The position numbers were made by a program, and so were the translations under genes. The notes below the pieces were generated by a model, which saw nothing but the letters and a program-made list of their open reading frames with translations, ran no database searches and was not told the DNA's origin. Below, in pieces: positions 28,902 through 36,893 of a DNA stretch of 64,000 nt (positions are counted from its first letter, which is position 1; each line of letters begins with the position of its first letter). Source of the stretch: Methylobacterium tardum (GTDB lineage Bacteria; Pseudomonadota; Alphaproteobacteria; Rhizobiales; Beijerinckiaceae); contig NZ_CP097484.1 in assembly GCF_023546765.1 (NCBI RefSeq), positions 2,264,001 through 2,328,000 of the forward strand, given 5' to 3'.

Positions 28902-29936
28902 TCAGGCCCGGTGGGCCCGGGCCTCGTGCGGATGCCCGGGTTCCGGGGCGACCTGGGCGTGCGCGTCGGACCGCGTGCGCCACAGGCTGTAGGCGACGCC
29001 CGCGGCCAGCAGCGTCAGGGTTACGACCAGCGAGACCCAGGGCGGCACGGTCACGAGCTCGAACGTGTCGGCGACCACGATCTTGGCGCCGATGAACATC
29101 AGGATGAAGGCCAGCGCGGTCTTGAGATAGGCGAACCGATCCACCATCGCGGCGAGGGCGAAATAGAGGGCGCGCAGGCCCAGGATCGCGAAGATGTTGG
29201 AGGTGTAGACCACGAACGTGTCGGTGGTGATCGCGAAGATCGCCGGCACGCTGTCGACCGCGAAGATCACGTCGGCGCCGTTCACCAGAACCAGGGCCAG
29301 GGCCAGCGGGGTGAAGTATCGGGCGACTTTGCCGGTCTTCGAATCGGTCTTGCGCACGGTGAAGCGCTGGCCGTGCAGGTCGGGCGTGACCCGGAATGTG
29401 GTCTTGAACCAGCGCACGACGGCGCTGTTCTGGAAGTCGCCCTCCTCCTCGTCGCCGGAGAGCAGGATCTTCAGGCCCGCGTAGATCAGGAAGGCGGCAA
29501 ACAGCGACAGCACCCAGTGAACCTGATGCACCAGGGCGGCGCCGAGCCCGATCATCAGGCCGCGCAGCACCACCGCCGCCAGGATGCCCCACAGCAGGAC
29601 CCGGTGCTGGGCGGCCCGGGGGATGCCCAGGGCCGTCAGGATCATGGCGATGACGAAGACGTTGTCCATCGACAGCGACTTCTCGACCACGAGGCCGGTG
29701 ACGTATTCCTCGCCGGCCTGGGGCCCGAGATACCACCAGACCCAGCCGCCGAAGGCGAGGCCGAGGGTGAGATAGAAGCCGGTGAGCGCCAAGCTCTCCC
29801 GGACGCCGATCTCGTGCTCCTTGTCCCGATGCAGCAGCCCGAGGTCGAAGGCGAGCAGGCACGCGATCAGGACGTGGAACCCGAGCCACATCCACAATGG
29901 CTTGCCGAGCCATTCGATGGTGAGAACATCCATCAT
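28902..29936 (-). CDS. TerC/Alx family integral membrane protein
   Basis: 344 residues from the ATG pair at 29936 (MMDVLTIEWLGKPLWMWLGF). Nine or so membrane helices carry the family motifs VVEKSLSMDNVFVIAMIL and LVLVNGADVIFAVDSVPAIF, whose acidic residues probably bind a metal. TerC/Alx proteins export manganese or load metals into secreted proteins. A start at 29984 is possible but adds an unconserved 16-residue leader. The region before it contains a short hairpin; I could not match it to the yybP-ykoY manganese riboswitch. Confidence 0.9.
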   Translation of the reverse strand: MMDVLTIEWLGKPLWMWLGFHVLIACLLAFDLGLLHRDKEHEIGVRESLALTGFYLTLGLAFGGWVWWYLGPQAGEEYVTGLVVEKSLSMDNVFVIAMILTALGIPRAAQHRVLLWGILAAVVLRGLMIGLGAALVHQVHWVLSLFAAFLIYAGLKILLSGDEEEGDFQNSAVVRWFKTTFRVTPDLHGQRFTVRKTDSKTGKVARYFTPLALALVLVNGADVIFAVDSVPAIFAITTDTFVVYTSNIFAILGLRALYFALAAMVDRFAYLKTALAFILMFIGAKIVVADTFELVTVPPWVSLVVTLTLLAAGVAYSLWRTRSDAHAQVAPEPGHPHEARAHRA

Positions 29937-29987
29937 ATGCGGGACCTGATGCTGATTCCGGACGGAAAGCATCGGCTCCGACATCAC

Positions 29988-30006
29988 GGGCGCTGAAACA
30001 GCGCCC
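29988..30006 (-). other. Short hairpin in the leader of the TerC-family gene
   Basis: GGGCGCTG-AAA-CAGCGCCC, a perfect 8-base-pair stem with a three-base loop, about 50 bases before the chosen start on the minus strand. It could be a leader structure or attenuator element. Confidence 0.4.
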
Positions 30007-30146
30007 GCCAGAGGGGCCCGCAGCCGATAGGGGCGAGTTAAGCGGGGGAACCGGGCGAATCAAGGGCAGACCCCCGGGCGGCCTGGTCCCGGCCCTTCGC
30101 GTCGCCGGTGGCGATCGCGTCCGGAGGGCCGGGAACGCGGCGCGCG

Positions 30147-31112
30147 TCAACCGCGGGCGTGCCGCCGCCGGTACTCGGCCGGACTCGTGCCGACCCGCCG
30201 GGTGAAGGCGCGCCGGAGCGTGTCGGCATCCCGGAACCCGCAGGCGCCCGCGACCTGCTTCAGAGCGATGTCCCGGGTCTCGAGGAGGCGGCGCACCGCC
30301 TCGATCCGCACGGTCTCGACATAGGCGGCCGGGGTCAGGCCCGTCTCGGTGCGGAACACGCGCGCGAAATGGCGCGGGCTCATCCCGGTCCTGGCGGCGA
30401 GCCGCTCGACGCCGTGGTCCTCCGCCGGGTGGGCGGCGACCCAGCGCTGTACCTCCTGAAGGGCGGAGCGGCCGCTCGGCGCGCTGACGCCGCGGCGGCT
30501 GAACTGCATCTGGCCGCCGCCGCGCTTGAAGAACATGACGAGCTGAGCCGCCACCCGGCGGGCGATCTCGACACCCAGATCCTCCTCCACGAGCGCCAGG
30601 GCGAGGTCGAGCCCCGCCGTGACGCCGGCCGCGGTCCGGAGCGGCCCGTCGAACAGACAGATCGCGTCGGGCTCGATCCGCGCTCCGGGGTAGCGCGCGG
30701 CCAGCATCTCCGCCACGGCCCAGTGTGTCGTCACCCGCCGCCCGTCGAGGAGACCGGCCTGCCCGAGCAGGAAGGCGCCGCTGCAGACCGAGCCATAGCG
30801 CCGGCTCCGTGCCGCCGCGTCGGCGAGCCAGGCGAGGAGATCCGGCGCAAGGGCGGCCTCGTGGATCCGGGGCGCGCCGGCGACGAGGAGCGTGTCGAAG
30901 GCCGCGCCGGCCTCGGCGGGCGCCACGAGGTCGGCGATCAGGCGCCGGCCCGACGAGGTCGTGATCGGGCCCCGCTCCGTCCCGATGAGCGACAGGCTGT
31001 AGGCGGCGCGGCCGCTCTGCGCATTCGCCTCGGCGAAGACGTCCAGCGGACCGGCCACGTCGAGGAGCTGGACGTCGGGCAGGGCGAGGAGGGCGATCGA
31101 TCGGGGCTCCAT
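30147..31112 (-). CDS. GlxA family transcriptional regulator (DJ-1/PfpI domain plus AraC HTH)
   Basis: 321 residues. The N-terminal DJ-1/PfpI-like sensor domain (about 5-185) includes ALLALPDVQLLDVAGPLDVF and the conserved nucleophile-like Cys in YGSVCSGAFLLGQAGLLDG. The C-terminal AraC domain (about 215-315) has two HTHs: VERLAARTGMSPRHFARVFR and CGFRDADTLRRAFTRRVG. It is divergent from an HD-domain hydrolase gene, with a perfect 10-base inverted repeat between, so it probably controls that gene. The inducer is unknown; relatives respond to amino acids or nitrogen compounds. Confidence 0.92.
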   Translation of the reverse strand: MEPRSIALLALPDVQLLDVAGPLDVFAEANAQSGRAAYSLSLIGTERGPITTSSGRRLIADLVAPAEAGAAFDTLLVAGAPRIHEAALAPDLLAWLADAAARSRRYGSVCSGAFLLGQAGLLDGRRVTTHWAVAEMLAARYPGARIEPDAICLFDGPLRTAAGVTAGLDLALALVEEDLGVEIARRVAAQLVMFFKRGGGQMQFSRRGVSAPSGRSALQEVQRWVAAHPAEDHGVERLAARTGMSPRHFARVFRTETGLTPAAYVETVRIEAVRRLLETRDIALKQVAGACGFRDADTLRRAFTRRVGTSPAEYRRRHARG

Positions 31113-31150
31113 GCGAACTCCGTGGCCGGGGATGCAGGCAGGTTGGCAGA

Positions 31151-31171
31151 AATCGTCGTGACACGACGATT
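31151..31171. promoter_or_regulatory. Perfect inverted repeat between the GlxA-type regulator and the HD hydrolase
   Basis: Arms AATCGTCGTG and CACGACGATT are exact complements around a single A. It lies 39 bases from the regulator start and 59 from the hydrolase start. A likely operator; AraC proteins often prefer direct repeats, so another factor is possible. Confidence 0.6.
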
Positions 31172-31229
31172 GATGCCACGAGGGTGGCCACGTAGCTCAT
31201 GGGGACCGCCAGCGCAAAGGAATCCCTCC

Positions 31230-31925
31230 ATGAGCATCCGTTCCGAGGCCGCCATCCCCGACAGCACCCTCGCTCGGGCGATCACCGAATTCGTCCGCGA
31301 CAGCGAGACCGAGCTGCTCTTCAACCATTCGAGCCGCGTCTATCAGTTCGGCGCGCTCGCCGGCGCGCATCGCGGCCTGACCTTCGACCGCGAGCTGCTC
31401 TACGCGGGCGCCATGTTCCACGATCTCGGTCTGATGCCCGAGCACAGCAGTGCCGAGGAACGCTTCGAGGTCGATGGGGCCAACGCCGCGCGCGACTTCC
31501 TGAAGGCGCACGGCGTGCCCGAGGCGGAGGTCTACACCGTCTGGACGGCCATCGCGCTCCACACCACGCCCGGCATTCCGGTTCACATGCATCCGGTGGT
31601 CGCCCTGGTCACGGCCGGCGTCGAGATGGATGTGCTGGGGCTGACCTACAGCCAGTATTCCGATGCCGAGCGGGAGGCGGTCGTCGCCGCCTTTCCCCGC
31701 ACGGCGGATTTCAAGGAGGACATCATCCAGGCCTTCTACGACGGCATCCGGCACAAGCCGGACACCACCTTCGGCAACGTGAAGGCCGATGTCATCGCCG
31801 ACAAGGAGCCGGGCTTCCGCAAGGGGAATTTCTGCAGCGTAATCCGCGCCTCCCGCTGGCCCGGCGGCGCGCATGCGGCGGGCTGCAGCTGCGGCCAGCA
31901 CGGCGACGGAGCAGGCCCGGTGTGA
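31230..31925 (+). CDS. HD domain-containing protein, cyanamide hydratase-like
   Basis: 231 residues from ATG 31230. HD-domain metal ligands are visible: the first His in FNHSSRVYQFGAL, the HD pair in GAMFHDLGLMPEHS, and later IALHTTPGI with another His. HD-domain proteins with this layout include cyanamide hydratase-like enzymes, which bind zinc or iron and act on small nitrogen compounds. The C-terminus has HAAGCSCGQHGDG, a Cys/His cluster that may be an extra metal site. It is divergent from a GlxA-type regulator, suggesting substrate-induced control. The exact reaction is not known. Confidence 0.82.
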   Translation: MSIRSEAAIPDSTLARAITEFVRDSETELLFNHSSRVYQFGALAGAHRGLTFDRELLYAGAMFHDLGLMPEHSSAEERFEVDGANAARDFLKAHGVPEAEVYTVWTAIALHTTPGIPVHMHPVVALVTAGVEMDVLGLTYSQYSDAEREAVVAAFPRTADFKEDIIQAFYDGIRHKPDTTFGNVKADVIADKEPGFRKGNFCSVIRASRWPGGAHAAGCSCGQHGDGAGPV

Positions 31926-31929
31926 CCCC

Positions 31930-33456
31930 TCAGGCCGGCTTATCCGGCCCCCGACCGTCCATCCTCGGCGAGCTGCGCCCGCCGAGGGGGCGCTCTTCCA
32001 TGAGCGACAGGAACGTGAAGGCCAGCAGGAGTCCCAGGCAGGCGGCCAGGAACACGAACCGGAAGGTCAGGGCGAGCTGCGCCGGGTCGGCGCCGCGGAT
32101 CAGGCTCTCCACGTCGTGCCCGCCTGCGCCATCCGCGGCGCCGCCGAGCACGATCGTGCCGAAGGCCGCCACGATCAGCGCCCCGCCGAGGGACCGGAAG
32201 AAGTTCATGGAGGCGGTGGCGATCCCGAGTTGGTGCCGCGCCACCGCGTTCTGGATCGCGATGGTGGAGAGCGGCAGGATCGTCCCGATCCCCATGGAGA
32301 GCAGCGCGAACAGCAGCTCCATCAGCCAGAAGGGCAGCGCCCGCCCCTGCCACGCGATGACCGCGCAGCAGGCGAGGCTGACGCTCATCATCGCCAGCGG
32401 CACGCGCTTGTAGTGCCGGAAATAGATCATCGACCGGCCCGACAGGGTTGCGCCCGTGACGGTGCCGACCATCAGCGGCACGAGCGCCACGCCGGACTCG
32501 CTCGCCGACAATCCGATCACCCCTTCGAGGAAGATCGGCACGTAGATCGTGAGCCCGATGAACGTGCCCATGGCGAAGCAGGCGGCGAGCGTCGCGCTGT
32601 AGACCACTTGATTCCTGAGCACCTCCGTGGGGATCAGCGGCTCGGCCGCCGTGGCGAGCCGCGCCGCGAAGCCGGCGCCCAGAAAAGCCGCCAGGACGAG
32701 GAGACCGAGGACAGGTGCGGAGGTCCAGGGATAGCGCACGCCGCCCCAGCTCAGGGCCAGCAGCAGGGCGATCGAGCCCGCGACCATCAGGGCGGCCCCG
32801 GGCCAGTCGAGCCGGTGCTGGCGGTCGTGACGCGGCAGGCGCTTCAGGTTGGCGTTTGTCAGCGCGAAGGCGAGGACGCCGATCGGCAGATTGATCCAGA
32901 AGATCAGCGACCAGTGCAGGTGCTGGGCGAAGAAGCCCCCGAGCAGCGGCCCCGCCACCGAGGCCATCACGAACACCCCCGCGATCACCACTTGGTAGCG
33001 CGCCCGCTCCTTGGGCGACATGATGTCGGCGAGGATCGTCTGCGATAGCGCGATCAGCCCGCCGCCGCCGATGCCCTGGAGGCCTCGGGCGAGCGCCAGA
33101 GTCACCATCGTGGGGGCGAGGGCGCAGGCGACCGACCCGATCACGAAGGTCGTGATGGCGATCAGCAGCATGATCCGCCGGCCGTGGATGTCGCTGAGCT
33201 TGCCGTAGAGCGGGGTCACCGCCGTGGAGGCCAGCAGGTAGGCGGTGACGATCCAGGGGAGGTTCGCGGCGTCGCCGAGATCGAGCCCGATGGTCGGCAT
33301 CGCGGTCGCCACGATCGTCTGGTCGAGGGCCGCGAGCAGCATCGCGGTCATCAGCCCGAAGACGATCGCGCGGATCTCGCTGTGGCTGAGGCGGTCCTGC
33401 GGGGCGGGGGCAGCCGGCTGCGCGGGGATCCCGGGGACGGCGATGGGGCTGCCCAC
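31930..33456 (-). CDS. MFS drug-efflux transporter, DHA2 (14-TM) family
   Basis: 508 residues with about 14 hydrophobic helices. DHA2 motifs: LDQTIVATAMPTIGLDLG in helix 1 (motif D1), LYGKLSDIHGRRIMLL (motif A) and ARGLQGIGGGGLIALSQTIL (motif C region). It should be a proton-driven exporter of drugs or toxic organics. The start is GTG 33456. It ends 5 bases from the stop of the HD hydrolase, running convergently, so the two are not one operon. No regulator lies next to its start. Confidence 0.92.
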   Translation of the reverse strand: MGSPIAVPGIPAQPAAPAPQDRLSHSEIRAIVFGLMTAMLLAALDQTIVATAMPTIGLDLGDAANLPWIVTAYLLASTAVTPLYGKLSDIHGRRIMLLIAITTFVIGSVACALAPTMVTLALARGLQGIGGGGLIALSQTILADIMSPKERARYQVVIAGVFVMASVAGPLLGGFFAQHLHWSLIFWINLPIGVLAFALTNANLKRLPRHDRQHRLDWPGAALMVAGSIALLLALSWGGVRYPWTSAPVLGLLVLAAFLGAGFAARLATAAEPLIPTEVLRNQVVYSATLAACFAMGTFIGLTIYVPIFLEGVIGLSASESGVALVPLMVGTVTGATLSGRSMIYFRHYKRVPLAMMSVSLACCAVIAWQGRALPFWLMELLFALLSMGIGTILPLSTIAIQNAVARHQLGIATASMNFFRSLGGALIVAAFGTIVLGGAADGAGGHDVESLIRGADPAQLALTFRFVFLAACLGLLLAFTFLSLMEERPLGGRSSPRMDGRGPDKPA

Positions 33457-33806
33457 GTGTGTCTACCTCAGTCCGGGCCGCAGACCCGGCCCGCCATCCG
33501 GGGCGGAGGGCGATGCTGGGCGGCAAGCGAGAAGGGATGCGTCGATGGGCCCTCGATCGAGGGAATAACCGATCTACGCAAGCTGGAGAGCGGAGAAGAA
33601 CGTATCTGCGGGGCGCCTGAGTTCCCATCGCATCGTTGAGGAACCTGCCGAGCGCGCAGCGCACGGCTCCTCCCGGCCGGGACGGACCGGACACAGGAGG
33701 CGGTTCGTCCGGGGCAGATCCCGCGGCCCGACATCGTGACGCGCGGGCCTGCCGTTTCGGACCATCCGCCTTGACAGGGACCCACGGCCTGCCGCTCTCC
33801 GGTCGG
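33457..33806. other. 350-base gap between divergent MFS and flavoprotein genes
   Basis: It contains no convincing gene. It should hold promoters for both neighbours. A short palindrome CCCTCGATCGAGGG (33550-33563) is the only structure I can point to. Confidence 0.4.
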
Positions 33807-35024
33807 ATGCCGGATTACACGACAGACATCGCCATCGTGGGTGGCGGTCCCGCCGGTCTGGCGGCGGCCGAGGTGCTGGCGCAGGCCGGCCGCGCGGTCA
33901 CGGTCTACGAGCGTATGCCCTCCGTGGCCCGCAAGCTGCTGATCGCCGGCCGGGGCGGCCTCAACCTCACCCACAGCGAGCCGCGGGCCGATTTCCTCGC
34001 GCGCTATCATCCGGCCGGCGCCCTGGACGCCGCCATCGCGGCCTTCCCGCCCGAGGCGTTGCGGGCTTGGTGCGCGGAACTCGGCGAGCCGACCTTCGTC
34101 GGGTCGAGCGGGCGCGTCTTCCCGCAGAGCTTCAAGGCCTCGCCGCTGCTGCGGGCGTGGCTGGCGCGTCTCGACCGCCTCGGCGTCCGGATCCGCACCC
34201 GCCACCGTCTCACGGGGATCGCCGAGGCGCTTCAGTTCGAGACGCCGGATGGTCCCCTGGCGATCCGGCCGCGGGCGACTCTCCTGGCGCTCGGCGGGGC
34301 GAGCTGGCCGCGGCTCGGCTCTGACGGACGCTGGGTGCCGCTCCTCGAAGGGCTCGGCGTGGCGGTGGCGCCCCTGCGCCCGGCCAATGCCGGGTTCGCG
34401 GTGGCGTGGTCCGACCTGTTCCGGGAGCGCTTTTCGGGCACGCCGCTGAAGCGGGTCGCGCTGGCCTGCGACGGCGCCGCGGTGCGGGGCGAGGCCGTGG
34501 TCACGGAAGCCGGCCTCGAGGGCGGGGCCATCTACGCGCTCTCGCGCCCCCTGCGCGAGGCGATCGCGGCCGGAGGCAGCGCGCGGCTCGTCGTGGATCT
34601 CCGCCCGGACCTGACCCAGGAGGCCCTCGCCCGCCGCCTGTCCGGCGCTCGGCCGGGGGACTCGGCCGCGACCCGGCTGCGCAAGGCCGCGGGCCTCGCC
34701 CCCGTCGCGGCGGGGCTGCTGCGCGAGGCGGCCGGCGCCGCCCTTCCGGCGGATCCCGGGGCGCTCGCCGGGCTGATCAAGGCCGCGCCGCTCACACTCA
34801 CCGCCTCCGCGCCGATCGAGCGGGCGATCTCGACGGCGGGCGGGGTCCGGCTCGACGCCCTCGACGGGCGGTCCATGCTGCGCGACCATCCCGGCCTGTT
34901 CCTGGCCGGCGAGATGCTCGACTGGGAGGCCCCGACCGGCGGCTACCTGCTCCAGGGCGCCTTCGCGGGCGGCCGCGCGGCCGCCGCCGGGATGTGCGAC
35001 TGGCTGCGCGACACCGGCGGCTGA
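33807..35024 (+). CDS. TIGR03862 / HI0933-like FAD flavoprotein
   Basis: 405 residues from ATG 33807. The N-terminal FAD-binding motif DIAIVGGGPAGLAAAEVLAQ is followed by ERMPSVARKLLIAGRGGLNL, characteristic of the HI0933/BaiN-like family. The C-terminus has STAGGVRLDAL and GLFLAGEMLDWEAPTGGYLL, then QGAFAGGRAAA, which closes the FAD site. The reaction is unknown; relatives are soluble NAD(P)-linked reductases. The in-frame extension back to 33636 is not supported. Confidence 0.88.
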   Translation: MPDYTTDIAIVGGGPAGLAAAEVLAQAGRAVTVYERMPSVARKLLIAGRGGLNLTHSEPRADFLARYHPAGALDAAIAAFPPEALRAWCAELGEPTFVGSSGRVFPQSFKASPLLRAWLARLDRLGVRIRTRHRLTGIAEALQFETPDGPLAIRPRATLLALGGASWPRLGSDGRWVPLLEGLGVAVAPLRPANAGFAVAWSDLFRERFSGTPLKRVALACDGAAVRGEAVVTEAGLEGGAIYALSRPLREAIAAGGSARLVVDLRPDLTQEALARRLSGARPGDSAATRLRKAAGLAPVAAGLLREAAGAALPADPGALAGLIKAAPLTLTASAPIERAISTAGGVRLDALDGRSMLRDHPGLFLAGEMLDWEAPTGGYLLQGAFAGGRAAAAGMCDWLRDTGG

Positions 35025-35033
35025 GGCCTCGTC

Positions 35034-35882
35034 TCAGGGCCGCGTACAGAAGCCGACGATCCCCGAAGCCTCGGCCGGGCAGCTGGCGCCCTCTCCGTCG
35101 TAGACCGGCGTGCCGGCCTTGAGGCAATGGGCGGTGACGAGCGCCTCACCGGCCTCGCAGGTGATCATGCAGCCGCCCGCGCAGTCGGGCTTGCGCACCG
35201 GCCGCAGCGTGGAGGCCGCGGCTTCGCCCTTCGGGCCCGGCCCACCCTGCGGTCCGGCTTGGCCCCTGGAACCCGGGGGCCCCTGGAGGCCCGGGGTCCC
35301 CGGCTCACCCTTCGGACCCGGTGCGCCCTGCGGACCGACCGGACCCTGAGAACCGGCATCTCCCTTCGCGCCGGTCTCGCCCTGAGGCCCCGTCTCACCC
35401 TTGGGTCCTTGATCGCCCTTCGGACCCTGATCCCCTTTGGGGCCGGTCTCGCCGGGCGGCCCCGCGGCGCCCTGAGGGCCGGGCGGTCCCGGAGGACCCT
35501 CGGGGGCGCAGTTCGCGATGGCGGCCTCCCGCTCGTCCGGATCGGATTTCAGCGTCACCACGCAGGTCGACGGCCGGTAGGGCAGCCGGAAGGTGAAGCG
35601 TCCGCGCCGGTCGGCCTGAATCGAGATGTCGTCGTCCATCACCACGATCGCGCCCGGCTTGCGCACCGAGCCGGAGATGCGCAGGTCACCGGCCTCGATC
35701 CGCGCGTCGTAGACCATGATCGGCTGGCTGGGGACCTGCGGGCGCCGCACCTTCGGCCGGGCCGGGCGCGACCGCGCGGCGGCGGCCGGGTCCGGGCCTG
35801 CGGCCCCCGGCGGATCCGGCTGCTGGCCGAGTGCTGCCCCCGACAGGGTGAGCAGGATCATCAGGGCGAGGGCTGGGCGCAT
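35034..35882 (-). CDS. Secreted collagen-like protein (Gly-X-Y repeats)
   Basis: 282 residues. Signal peptide [20 protein letters not shown]. Residues about 50-125 form a folded domain ([30 protein letters not shown]). Then about 30 uninterrupted Gly-X-Y triplets (about 127-217), such as [20 protein letters not shown] and repeated GPKGDQ and GPKGET, with abundant K-G-E and K-G-D that favour collagen triple helices. The C-terminal part has six cysteines ([29 protein letters not shown]). It should form an extracellular trimer or stalk. No biochemical role is known. Its neighbours offer no clue. Confidence 0.88.
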   Translation of the reverse strand: MRPALALMILLTLSGAALGQQPDPPGAAGPDPAAAARSRPARPKVRRPQVPSQPIMVYDARIEAGDLRISGSVRKPGAIVVMDDDISIQADRRGRFTFRLPYRPSTCVVTLKSDPDEREAAIANCAPEGPPGPPGPQGAAGPPGETGPKGDQGPKGDQGPKGETGPQGETGAKGDAGSQGPVGPQGAPGPKGEPGTPGLQGPPGSRGQAGPQGGPGPKGEAAASTLRPVRKPDCAGGCMITCEAGEALVTAHCLKAGTPVYDGEGASCPAEASGIVGFCTRP

Positions 35883-36067
35883 GCGCGGTCCATATCGACC
35901 GCGTCAAGCACGCGGCGGCCGCCTATTGGTCTCGCGCCACGGTTGGGGTCAACCGTGGCCGTCGAAACCGCTCGTCGCGGTGATTCCACACACGTCCACA
36001 GCCATCCACAGGCCAAGCCCCTGCGGCGGTGCGCAATTCCGCGGCCGCCCGGAAACGGTTTGTTTGT

Positions 36068-36082
36068 GTTCCTGTTATGTTC
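36068..36082 (+). promoter_or_regulatory. LexA box upstream of imuA-imuB-dnaE2
   Basis: GTTC-CTGTTAT-GTTC, an exact match to the alphaproteobacterial LexA site GTTC-N7-GTTC, lies 31 bases before the imuA start. It predicts SOS induction of the whole cassette. Confidence 0.88.
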
Positions 36083-36113
36083 CTATCGTCCAGCATGATC
36101 GGAGCCGACGGAG

Positions 36114-36893
36114 ATGGGGCTGGACCCTGCGGACGAAGCCGAGCGGCAGCCCGCGCGCAGCGAGTCCCGAGAGCGGCTGGCAGCCCTGCGGGCGCGCCTC
36201 GCACCGCCGGTCGACGGCCGGGACCGACGACCGGTCCTGCCCCTGGGCCTGCCCGCCCTCGATACGCACCTGCCCGGCGGCGGCCTCGTCCTCGGGCCGC
36301 CCCACGAGATCGCGCCGGCCGAGCCCGCGGACGCGATCGCGGCCCTGGGCTTCGCCCTGGCGCTCTGCGCTCGCCATCTCGCCCTGGAGCCGGGCGAGGC
36401 GCTGATCGCCGCCGCGCCCGGCCAGCCCCTGCCCTACGGGCACGGCCTGGCCGGCCTCGGCCTCGACCCTGGCCGTCTGCTGCTTCTGGAGGCCGGCAGC
36501 GATGCCGAGGTGTTCCGCGCCCTGGAGGCGGCCCTGCACGCGCGGGCGCTCACGGCCCTGATCGGCCTCCTGCGGGACGGGATGCCGCTGAAGCCGGGCC
36601 GGCGCCTGCAACTCGCCGCAGAAGGATCCGCGCCGCCCCTCCTGTTGATCCTGCGGCCGGCACCCGCCGGGCTGCCCAACGGGGCCGCAACCCGCTGGCG
36701 GATCGCCGCGGCACCCGCGGCGCGGGACCGGTTCGGCACCCTCGACCGGCCGCGCTGGCGGGCGCGGCTCGAACGCTGCCGCAACGGGCGCGGCGGCGAC
36801 TGGCTTCTGGAGTGGGACCATGCCGCGCATCGTCTGCATCTGCCTGAGCCACTGGCCGGTGACGCGGCTGCGACGGGCCGGTCTCGCGCCTGA
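36114..36893 (+). CDS. imuA: ImuA, RecA-like component of the SOS mutasome
   Basis: 259 residues. ImuA is a RecA/SulA-like protein required with ImuB and DnaE2 for damage-induced mutagenesis. The alphaproteobacterial pattern is present: LPLGLPALDTHLPGGGLVLG, PPHEIAPAEPADAIAALGFA, PYGHGLAGLGLDPGRLLLLE (each below 20 residues here) and the C-terminal RDRFGTLDRPRWRARLERCR. It is preceded by a perfect LexA box and overlaps imuB by 74 bases, a strong sign of co-translation. Confidence 0.9.
   Translation: MGLDPADEAERQPARSESRERLAALRARLAPPVDGRDRRPVLPLGLPALDTHLPGGGLVLGPPHEIAPAEPADAIAALGFALALCARHLALEPGEALIAAAPGQPLPYGHGLAGLGLDPGRLLLLEAGSDAEVFRALEAALHARALTALIGLLRDGMPLKPGRRLQLAAEGSAPPLLLILRPAPAGLPNGAATRWRIAAAPAARDRFGTLDRPRWRARLERCRNGRGGDWLLEWDHAAHRLHLPEPLAGDAAATGRSRA

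Noticed and set aside
29937..30060. yybP-ykoY manganese riboswitch before the TerC-family gene
   Set aside because: Only a short 8-bp hairpin is present; the conserved internal loops could not be matched.
35250..35510. Tandem DNA repeat or CRISPR-like array
   Set aside because: The periodicity is nine bases and encodes Gly-X-Y collagen triplets; there are no direct repeats with unique spacers.
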